NCBI GenBank assembly: GCA_947483555.1
Contig: CANKMW010000008.1
Location: forward strand, 48,001-112,000
From: Myxococcales bacterium
Lineage (GTDB): Bacteria; Myxococcota_A; Polyangia; Haliangiales; Haliangiaceae
Direction of reading: 5' to 3'
DNA length: 64,000 nucleotides
Shown: piece by piece, positions 49,231 to 56,900 of the stretch
Numbering within the stretch: the first letter of the stretch is position 1
Layout: the number at the start of each line of letters is the position of its first letter
The notes under the pieces: generated by a model
Told to the model about the DNA's origin: nothing
The model's input: only the letters and a program-made list of their open reading frames with translations
Database searches by the model: none
Made by a program: the position numbers and the translations under genes

Positions 49231-49611
49231 TCAGCTCCGGCGCCGGACCAGATCGGTGGCCGGCACCGCGGGTGGCGGCGGCGGCGGCGGACAGCACACC
49301 ATCGCCATGGCCCGCGTCTCGCCGAGGATGCGCTCGAGCGCGGCGATGAACGCGGGACCGTCGAGCTCGAAGCGGCGGTGCCGGCCGTCGCGCTCGGCGC
49401 GCACCAGCCCGGCCTCCTCGAGCGTCTTGAGGTGGCGCGACACCACCGAGCGATCCTGCGGCAGGTGCGAGGCGATCGCGGCGATGTCCGCCGGGCCGTG
49501 CAGCAAGAGCACGCGCAGCACCTCGAGCCGCGCCGGCTCGCTGAGCGCGCGCAGCAGCGGCGAGTCGAGCAACTCGACGATCCTCGCAGCGGCGCGGGCC
49601 CGGCTCACCAT
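49231..49611 (-). CDS. ArsR-family transcriptional regulator
   Basis: 126 residues of winged-helix DNA-binding protein: PLLRALSEPARLEVLRVLLL, then the recognition helix region DRSVVSRHLKTLEEAGLV and the wing AERDGRHRRFEL. The tail holds MVCC followed by seven prolines; the paired cysteines might bind a metal or thiol-reactive ligand, but the classical ELCVCDL site of arsenic sensors is absent. The start overlaps the stop of the upstream membrane protein gene by seven bases, and the pair probably represses its own promoter at 50216-50248. Confidence 0.9.
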   Translation of the reverse strand: MVSRARAAARIVELLDSPLLRALSEPARLEVLRVLLLHGPADIAAIASHLPQDRSVVSRHLKTLEEAGLVRAERDGRHRRFELDGPAFIAALERILGETRAMAMVCCPPPPPPPAVPATDLVRRRS

Positions 49612-50213
49612 GACCGGGCCGAGCCTGAGGGCCCCCGCGCGGACAAGGGCTGCGGCCGGCGCACGCCCAGCCACACGTGGAGCGCGGCCACCACGATCGC
49701 GCCCGGCACCAGCTGGTGCACCAGCGTGACGATGGTCGCCGGGTACGAGCCGAACGCGAGCGCGGCGTCGAACGCCCACGCCGCTGCCGGCCGGTGCGCC
49801 AGGGCCAGCGCGATCGCGGCGGCGCGCAACGTCACCAGCATGGCGTGCACCAGGTACTCGCCCGAGCCGAGGCCGCCGATACCGGCGCGGCTGCGGCGCT
49901 CCTCGAGCACGTCGAGCACCTCGAAGACCTGATCGACGGCCAGCAGCGTGACGCCCGCCCACAGCGCCGTGCCCGCGGTCGGGCTCGCGAACACCAGCAG
50001 CACGATCGGGGCGAACAGCAGCGCGCGCGCGGTGTGCAACCAGTGCTCGCGCCGCGACGCGGCCCGCGCCCACAGCCGGTAGCGCCACAGGTGCAGGTAC
50101 ACGCCGTCGACCATCGACAGCGCGGCGAAGCCGAGCAGGAGCAACGTGGAGGCGGTGAGCAGCGGCATGGCCGCCAGGTCGTGGGCGATGGTGGCGAGCG
50201 CGGGCATCAGCAT
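49605..50213 (-). CDS. Multi-span membrane protein paired with the ArsR regulator
   Basis: About 202 residues with some five hydrophobic helices (LLTASTLLLLGFAALSMV, ALLFAPIVLLVFASP, ALWAGVTLLAVDQVF, AMLVTLRAAAIALALA, ATIVTLVHQLVPGAIVVAAL). Histidines and a WRYRLW loop lie between them. No transporter family recognised. The open frame allows starts at 50231, 50213, 50207 and 50167; 50231 lies inside the promoter, so I use 50213, which would make the mRNA leaderless. Translationally coupled to arsR. Confidence 0.7.
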   Translation of the reverse strand: MLMPALATIAHDLAAMPLLTASTLLLLGFAALSMVDGVYLHLWRYRLWARAASRREHWLHTARALLFAPIVLLVFASPTAGTALWAGVTLLAVDQVFEVLDVLEERRSRAGIGGLGSGEYLVHAMLVTLRAAAIALALAHRPAAAWAFDAALAFGSYPATIVTLVHQLVPGAIVVAALHVWLGVRRPQPLSARGPSGSARSW

Positions 50214-50215
50214 TC

Positions 50216-50248
50216 GTATGCATATATGCACTCATATGCACATGTCAA
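50216..50248 (-). promoter_or_regulatory. Promoter with palindromic operator of the membrane protein-arsR pair
   Basis: On the minus strand a -35 TTGACA (50248-50243) and a -10 TATATG (50226-50221) are spaced by 16 bases. The perfect palindrome TGCATATATGCA (50219-50230) covers the -10, and a related half-palindrome CATATGCACATG (50233-50244) lies in the spacer and -35, sharing ATATGCAC. AT-rich inverted repeats of this kind are normal ArsR-family operators. Very AT-rich against the surrounding sequence. Confidence 0.6.
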
Positions 50249-50455
50249 GGAGCGCATGACGAGCTCGCAGCCGGCAAGTTCAGGCATGCCGGTTGGGTGT
50301 CCACCGGGGTTGCAATCGTGCACCGGGTCGGCCGATCGTCCCTTTCCTGATGCTCGGGGGAGACTTACAGCAGGGAACGTCTTGTTGAAGACGACGCACC
50401 CGACGTGGCCATCTGACGGTCATCCAGTCACCGCCTGTGGCGCGGGGAGGAGCGC

Positions 50456-51217
50456 ATGAGCCAGCTGCTCGAAGCGTCGGTTCGATTCCCGACCGTGATC
50501 TTCTCGATCGGCCTCGGCATCTGCCTGGTGTACTGGCTGTTCGTGCTGCTCGGCGCGCTCGACATCGATCTGCTCGGTGGCGGCGACGCCGGCGATGCTG
50601 GCAAGGGGCTCGGCGACGCGCTCACCGGTGGCGCCAAGGGCGGCGCCGAGGGCATCAAGGGCATCCATCTGGGCGACGGTGCCGACGGTGCCGACGGCGC
50701 CGACGGTGCCGATGGTGCCGACGGCGGCGGCATCTGGCATTCGCTCGGCCTCGCCACTGTCCCGATCACGATCTCGATCTCGGTCATCATGCTGGTCTGC
50801 TGGTGCGCGTCGTTGCTCGCGATGAGCTACGCCACCAGCGCGGTGGGCAACCTCGCCGGCTGGCTGCCGGCCTTGATCCTGCTCGCCGTGGTCATCGTCG
50901 GCATCCCGTTCTCCGGCCTCCTGGTGCGCCCGCTCGCTCCGGTGTTCGAGATCAAGGAGGGCAAGTCCAACCTGGATTACGTGGGCCACACCTGCACCAT
51001 CACCACCGGTCACGTCGACGACAGTTTCGGTCAGGCCACCGTCGAGGACGGCGGGACGATCCTGGTCATCCCGGTCCGCTGCGACAAGGCCGGCGTGCTC
51101 GGTCGCGGCCACAAGGCGCTGATCATCGACCACGACGACGTCCGCAAGGCCTACGTGGTCGAGCCCACCGCCGACATGCTGATGGCGCCCACCGGCAGCG
51201 CCGACGAGGCGAGCTGA
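50456..51217 (+). CDS. YqiJ-like/NfeD-related membrane protein with OB-fold
   Basis: 253 residues. An N-terminal span (FSIGLGICLVYWLFVLLGAL, ~16-36) is followed by a Gly-rich loop with five tandem Gly-Ala-Asp triplets (~75-92). Three more hydrophobic helices occupy ~100-165, and a C-terminal beta domain (NLDYVGHTCTITTGHVDD ... ALIIDHDD) resembles the OB fold of NfeD/YqiJ proteins that work with flotillins. A GGGAGG ribosome site fixes the start. First gene of the flotillin operon. The Gly-Ala-Asp run is not part of the family core and may be a flexible spacer. Confidence 0.8.
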   Translation: MSQLLEASVRFPTVIFSIGLGICLVYWLFVLLGALDIDLLGGGDAGDAGKGLGDALTGGAKGGAEGIKGIHLGDGADGADGADGADGADGGGIWHSLGLATVPITISISVIMLVCWCASLLAMSYATSAVGNLAGWLPALILLAVVIVGIPFSGLLVRPLAPVFEIKEGKSNLDYVGHTCTITTGHVDDSFGQATVEDGGTILVIPVRCDKAGVLGRGHKALIIDHDDVRKAYVVEPTADMLMAPTGSADEAS

Positions 51218-51225
51218 CCGCCGCG

Positions 51226-51879
51226 ATGGAGACCGAGGTGCTCATCGCGGTGATCGCGCTCATGGCGCTCAGCACGGCAGCGACGCTGGCGCTCGCCGCC
51301 CACTGCTGGCGCCGGGTGCAGCCGGGGACGGCGCTGCTCGTCAACACCATGCACGCCCAGCCGCGGGTCCTGTTCGGGGGCGGCGCGATGGTCCTGCCGG
51401 TCGTCCACAAGGCCGAGGTCCTCGACCTGGCGGTCAAGCGCATCGTGATCGCGCGTCGCGGCAAGGACGGCATGGTGTGCGCCGACTACATCCGCGCCGA
51501 CGTCGAGGCCACGTTCCTGGTTCGCATCAACCCGACGGCCGAGGACGTGCTCGCGGTCGCGCGCTCGGTTGGCTGCGCTCGCGCCGCCGACCCGCAGACG
51601 CTCGCGGAGCTGTTCACCGCCAGGTTCGCCGAGAGCCTCAAGATCGTCGCTGGCCAGCTCGAGTTCGAGACCCTGCATCGCGAGCGCGAGCAGTTCAAGG
51701 ACCAGGTCATCGCCGTGATCGGCACCGACCTCAACGGCTACATTCTCGACGACGTGGCGGTCGATCTACTCGAGCAGACCGCGCTCGAGCACCTCGACCC
51801 CGACAACGTGCTCGACGCCAAGGGCATCAAGAAGATCAAGGCGCTCACAGAGCTCAGAGAACGCGCACAGGAGGAGTGA
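51226..51879 (+). CDS. Short SPFH-domain (flotillin-like) protein without the coiled coil
   Basis: 217 residues: an N-terminal anchor (VLIAVIALMALSTAATLALAA) and an SPFH/band-7 domain (VQPGTALLVNTMHAQPRVLF, IRADVEATFLVRINPTAEDV, EHLDPDNVLDAKGIKKI). It is close in sequence to the first 220 residues of the next gene's product, for instance in FKDQVIAVIGTDLNGYILDD. It stops where the full flotillin begins its long helix. So it is a tandem paralogue truncated after the SPFH core. It may cap or regulate assembly of the full flotillin. Start is the ATG 8 bases after the preceding stop. Confidence 0.85.
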   Translation: METEVLIAVIALMALSTAATLALAAHCWRRVQPGTALLVNTMHAQPRVLFGGGAMVLPVVHKAEVLDLAVKRIVIARRGKDGMVCADYIRADVEATFLVRINPTAEDVLAVARSVGCARAADPQTLAELFTARFAESLKIVAGQLEFETLHREREQFKDQVIAVIGTDLNGYILDDVAVDLLEQTALEHLDPDNVLDAKGIKKIKALTELRERAQEE

Positions 51880-51882
51880 ACC

Positions 51883-53973
51883 ATGAAGACCCAGCTATTG
51901 TTCGCCATCATCGGGATCGGAGGCGTGCTCGTCCTCGGCATCCTCGTGCTCATCGCCCGCACCTGGCGTCAGGTCGACCAGGGCCGGGCGATGATCGTCA
52001 ACAAGATGGGCTCCGAGCCCAAGGTGACCTTCACCGGCGCCATCGTCCTGCCGATCGTCAACCGGTCGGAGGTCATGGACCTGTCGGTCAAGACCATCGA
52101 CGTGTCGCGACGCGGCAAGGAGGGCCTGATCTGCGCCGACAACATCCGCGCCGACATCAAGGTGACCTTCTTCGTCCGGGTCAACAAGACCACCGATGAC
52201 GTGCTCCGGGTCGCGCAGTCGATCGGCTGCATCCGCGCCTCGCAGCAGTCGACGCTCGAGGAGCTGTTCGCGGCCAAGTTCTCCGAGGCCCTCAAGACGG
52301 TCGGCAAGAAGATGGAGTTCGAGCAGCTCTACACCATGCGCGACGTCTTCAAGGACCAGATCATCCAGGTCATCGGCAAGGACCTCAACGGCTACGTGCT
52401 CGACGACTGCGCCATCGACTACCTCGAGCAGACGCCGATCGAGGTCCTCGACCCCAACAACGTGCTCGACTCGCTCGGCATCAAGAAGATCACCGCGATC
52501 ACGACCCGGGCCGCGATCGACACCAACGAGCTCAAGCAGCGCGAGCGCATGGAGCTCGGCAAGCAGAACCTGACCTCCGACGAGGCGGTGTTCCGCTTCG
52601 ACCAGCAGCGCGCCGAGGCTGACGCCAAGAAGACCAAGGAGATCGCGATCGCCCAGGCCCGCGAGGAGAACGAGGCCCATCGCTTCCGGCTCGAAGAGGA
52701 GAAGCGCACCCACGTCGATCGCCAGCGCGCCGAGGAGTCGATCCAGATGGCCGAGCAGGCCAAGCTACGCGCGGTCCAGGTCTCCGAGCAAGGCCGGATC
52801 CGCGAGGTCGAGGTCGAGAAGGTCCGGGTCGCCAAGGCCCACGATCTCGAGGAGGTCGGCCGCAAGCGTGAGGTCGATCTCGGCTCGATCGACATGAACA
52901 AGGCCATCGAGACCGAGAAACGATCGATCGCCGACATCATCCGGGCCCGGGTCGCGGTCGACAAGACCGTCGCGGTCGAGGAAGAGGCCATCAAGGATCT
53001 GCGGGTCGACAGCGAGGCCAAGCGCCACAAGCACGTCACGATCATCCACGCCGAGGCCGCGGCCCAGGAGGTGTTCATCAAGGACATCAAGAAGGCCGAG
53101 GCCGAGCAGCAGGTCGCGCAGTCGCACGCCAAGAAGCAGCTGATCCTCGCCGATGCGGCGATGGAGGCCTCCGACAAGGAGGCGCGGGCCGCGATCCGCC
53201 GCTCCGAAGGCGCCCAGGCCGAGCACGCCGCCGAAGGCCTGGCCGACGTCCGGGTCAAGGAGGCCAACGCCGTCGCGGTCGAGAAGATCGGCATGGCCGA
53301 GGCGCGGGTGCGCGACGCCCAGGTCGTGGTCTCCGACAAGGAGGGCACGATGATCGCCGAGAACGTGCGCCGCAAGGCGATGGCCGAGGCCGCCGGGCGC
53401 GAGGCCGAGGCGGCGGCGATCGAGAAGACCGGCATGGCCGAGGCGGTCGGCTTGCGCGAGAAGCTGCTCGCCGAGGTCACGGCCAAGGAGGCCGAGGCCG
53501 GCGCGATCGAGAAGCGGATGCTGGCCGAGGCCCGCGGCATCGCCGAGAAGGCGGCCGCCATGAAGGTGCTCGACGGCGCGGCCCGCGAGCACGAGGAGTT
53601 CCGGCTGCGGCTCGAGAACGAGCGCCAGATCGCGCTCGAGCAGATCAAGGCCCGGGTCCAGATGACCGAGGCCCAGGCCAGGGTCATGGCCGAGGCCATG
53701 GGCAAGGCCGACATCAAGATCATCGGCGGCGACGGTCAGTTCTTCGATCGCTTCGTCAAGGCGGTCTCGCTCGGCAACTCGATCGACGGCGTGGTCGACC
53801 ACTCCGAGGTGGTGCAGCGCGTGCTCGGCGACCGGCTGAAGAACGGCAACGGCCAGCTCCTCAAGGACGTCAAGGATCTGATCGGCGGCGCCGACGACAA
53901 GACCAAGCTCAAGCTGCAGGCGCTGCTCGACCGGGCGCGCCAGCTCGGCGTCGTCGACGACAAGGTGAGCTAG
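51883..53973 (+). CDS. Flotillin family protein (YqiK-like)
   Basis: 696 residues. A membrane anchor (FAIIGIGGVLVLGILVLIA, ~7-25) is followed by the SPFH domain (~30-215) and then a very long charged coiled coil (~215-600) rich in AEA and KEA units such as EAAAIEKTGMAEAVGLREKL, the flotillin hallmark. The C-terminal domain ends with DIKIIGGDGQFFDRF and a helical tail. It should form large membrane-bound rings that organise membrane domains. An AGGAGG site precedes the ATG, three bases after the short SPFH gene. Co-encoded with the OB-fold protein and a giant AAA ATPase. Confidence 0.94.
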   Translation: MKTQLLFAIIGIGGVLVLGILVLIARTWRQVDQGRAMIVNKMGSEPKVTFTGAIVLPIVNRSEVMDLSVKTIDVSRRGKEGLICADNIRADIKVTFFVRVNKTTDDVLRVAQSIGCIRASQQSTLEELFAAKFSEALKTVGKKMEFEQLYTMRDVFKDQIIQVIGKDLNGYVLDDCAIDYLEQTPIEVLDPNNVLDSLGIKKITAITTRAAIDTNELKQRERMELGKQNLTSDEAVFRFDQQRAEADAKKTKEIAIAQAREENEAHRFRLEEEKRTHVDRQRAEESIQMAEQAKLRAVQVSEQGRIREVEVEKVRVAKAHDLEEVGRKREVDLGSIDMNKAIETEKRSIADIIRARVAVDKTVAVEEEAIKDLRVDSEAKRHKHVTIIHAEAAAQEVFIKDIKKAEAEQQVAQSHAKKQLILADAAMEASDKEARAAIRRSEGAQAEHAAEGLADVRVKEANAVAVEKIGMAEARVRDAQVVVSDKEGTMIAENVRRKAMAEAAGREAEAAAIEKTGMAEAVGLREKLLAEVTAKEAEAGAIEKRMLAEARGIAEKAAAMKVLDGAAREHEEFRLRLENERQIALEQIKARVQMTEAQARVMAEAMGKADIKIIGGDGQFFDRFVKAVSLGNSIDGVVDHSEVVQRVLGDRLKNGNGQLLKDVKDLIGGADDKTKLKLQALLDRARQLGVVDDKVS

Positions 53974-53995
53974 GCCCGGGGACCAGGAGCACCCC

Positions 53996-56900
53996 ATGGC
54001 CGACGTCGACGCCGCGCTGACCGGCGGCAACTACGAGGTCCTGCGCCAGCGGCTCGCCGCCGGCGGGCAGGAGCTGGCGCGCCGCGCCGACGCGCTCAAC
54101 ACTCGACGCAAGGCGGTGTTCGGCACCACCGAGCCGCAGCTGATCGCGACCGAACGACTGCGCACCGAGCACAACTGCGCGCCGGTCGACATCGTCGCGG
54201 TCGGCGGCCATCTCCTGCTCGGCTACGACGTCTTCCTGGGCCTCAAGGCCGAGACCCGCCTCGCCGACGTGCTGGCGCTGCACCGCTTCGAGCCGCTCAC
54301 CACCCCGGGCGCCGATGGCGGCTTCGACACCGCCGCCCTACCGCCGGAGGCGCAGGACTTCCTGACCGGCGCCGATCTCGAGCGCGACTTCGCCAACCTG
54401 TACCGCTACTACCGCGACGCGCGCCTGATCCACCTGATCAAGCGCGACACCCAGCTGCTGGCGGTGTTCCAGGCCGGCGCGACCTGGAAGGACCAGAAGG
54501 TCCTGCGCTGGCGCATCGAGCCCAACGGCCACGTGGTCTACGTCGACGATCGTGGCGAGCGCGATCTGGCGGCGATCTTCCCGGCCGCCTACGACTTCGA
54601 GTGGCGCGAGGTCACCCGCGACCACCAGGTGTCGGGCAAGCACCCGCACTACAACCTGCTCGACATCGTCTTCGTCGAGTGCGTCGGCGGCACGCTGACC
54701 ATCAAGGTCGAGGACAACACCGAGAGCGGTCAGGGCGTCTACGAGGAGCCGGTCGACGACGTCAACCAGTCGCTCGACGACGCCCGGATCTTCTTCGCGC
54801 CGATCGGCAAGCCGGGCGGATTGATCCTGCTCAAGTTGCTGCCGTTCCGCGAGACGGCGTGGCGCTACCTGGTCTTCGATCCGCGCTCGAAGAAGGTGAT
54901 CCGCGCCGACGGCATCGGCCAGGGCTGCCGCAGCCTGCCCGAAGACCACGGCGTGATCTTTCCCGGTGGCTACGTCCTGGTCGGTGGCGACCACAAGCGC
55001 TTCGACGGCGACGCCTCCGACTACGTGCTGCAGCGCGAGCTACGCTCGCCCAACGGCGAGGACGTGCTCTACGTCTACCAGCGCGGCGCCGATGGCAGCT
55101 ATCTGCTGTACCCGTACAACCTGATCAACAAGGCGGTGGCGGCGCCGATCACCTGCAGCGGTTACTCGCTGTTCGCCGACGGCCTCATGGTGGTGATGCG
55201 CCAGGCGTCGGCCGAGCCGACCCGCGTCCATCCGATGCAGGTGTGGAAGACGCCGTTCAGCTCCGCCGAGCACGCCGCCAGCGCGCCCACCGACGGCAGC
55301 TACCTGGCCAAGGTCGGCAACGCCGATCTGGTCCGCGGCCTGTCCGATGCGCTCTCGATCGCGCGCCTGGCCAGCGCCGAGCAACCGCAGCGCACGACCT
55401 TCGAGGACATCCTGGCGCTGGCGACCCGGGCCGGCGACGCCTACTACTGGCTCGGTCACGCCGACGCCGGCGATCTCAAGGGCGCGGTCGCCGACGTCAA
55501 GAGCACCGCCAAGCTCATCCTCGACGAGTACGAGAAGGTGGTCGCGCTCGAGGCCGAGGCCCGCAAGGTCCTGACCGAGGCCCAGGCGGTGGTCAGCGAA
55601 CGCCTGCGCGCCACCCGGTCCGAAGGCTGGGACAAGGTCGAGCCGTTCCTCGAGGCGCTGACCGGGCTGCGCGGGCTGCGCGGCCAGCTGATCAGCAAGA
55701 AGGAGGTCCGCTTCATCGACGTCGCCAAGCTCGAGGTGCTCGAGAAGGAGGTCGCGGTCGGCTTCGAGCGCGTCACCACCGACTGCGTGGCGTTCCTGGC
55801 CCGCGGCGACGCGTTCGGCGAGCTGGTGGCGCGCGCCGGTGGGCTGGCGCAGCGGGTCGGCGAGCTGACGACCGCGGTCGAGGTCAAACCGGTGCGGGTG
55901 CAGATCGACGAGGTCGCCGGCGGCCTCGACCTGCTCGGCAACGTCATCGGGTCGCTCAAGATCGACGACGCCACCCGGCGCACGGCGATCCTCGAGAACA
56001 TCACCGACGCCTTCGGGCAGGTGAACCGGGCCCGGGCGACCATCGAGGGCCGCCACCGCGAGCTGGCCGGCAAGGAAGGCCGGGCCGAGTTCGGGGCCCA
56101 GGTCAAGCTGCTCACCCAGAGCGTGGCGTCCGCGCTGGCGCAGTGCGACACCCCCGAGCGCTGCGATCAGGAGCTGACCCGCCTGCTGGTCCAGCTCGAG
56201 GAGCTCGAGGGCCGCTTCGCCGACGTCGACGAGCTGACCGCCGAGCTGGCCGACAAGCGCGAGGAGATCGTCGACTCGGTCGGCGCCCGCAAGCAGCTGC
56301 TGGCCGCCGAGCGCCAGCGCCGCGCGGCCAACTTGCAGAAGGCGGCGCAGCGCATCCTCGAGGGTGTCGCCCGCCGGGCGGCCGGGCTGGCGTCGGCCGA
56401 CGAGGTCAACGCGTACTTCGCGTCCGACGCGATGGTGCAGAAGCTGCGCGACATCGGCGGCGAGCTCGGCGCGCTCGGCGACGGGGTCAAGGCCGACGAG
56501 CTCGAGGCTCGCCTCAAGGCGGCGCGCCAGGACGCGCTGCGCGGCCAGCGCGACAAGACCGACCTGTTCGAGGGCGACGGCGACCTGATCCGGTTCGGCG
56601 ACCATCGCTTCCCGGTCAACAAGCAGCCGCTCGAGCTGATGATCGTGCCCCACGACGACGGGCTGGCGGTCCACCTCGCCGGCACCGACTTCTACGAGCG
56701 GCTCACCGACGAGGCCTTGGTGGCGGCGCGGTCGTTCTGGGCCCAGGACCTGCCCAGCGAGTCGGCCGAGGTCTACCGCGGCGAGTACCTGGCGACGTCG
56801 GTGCTGGCCGAGGCCGAGGCCGGCCGCGGGGCGCTGACGATCGCGGCGCTGCACGATCACGTGCGCGCCGAGACCCTGGAATCGACGCTGCGACAGATCG

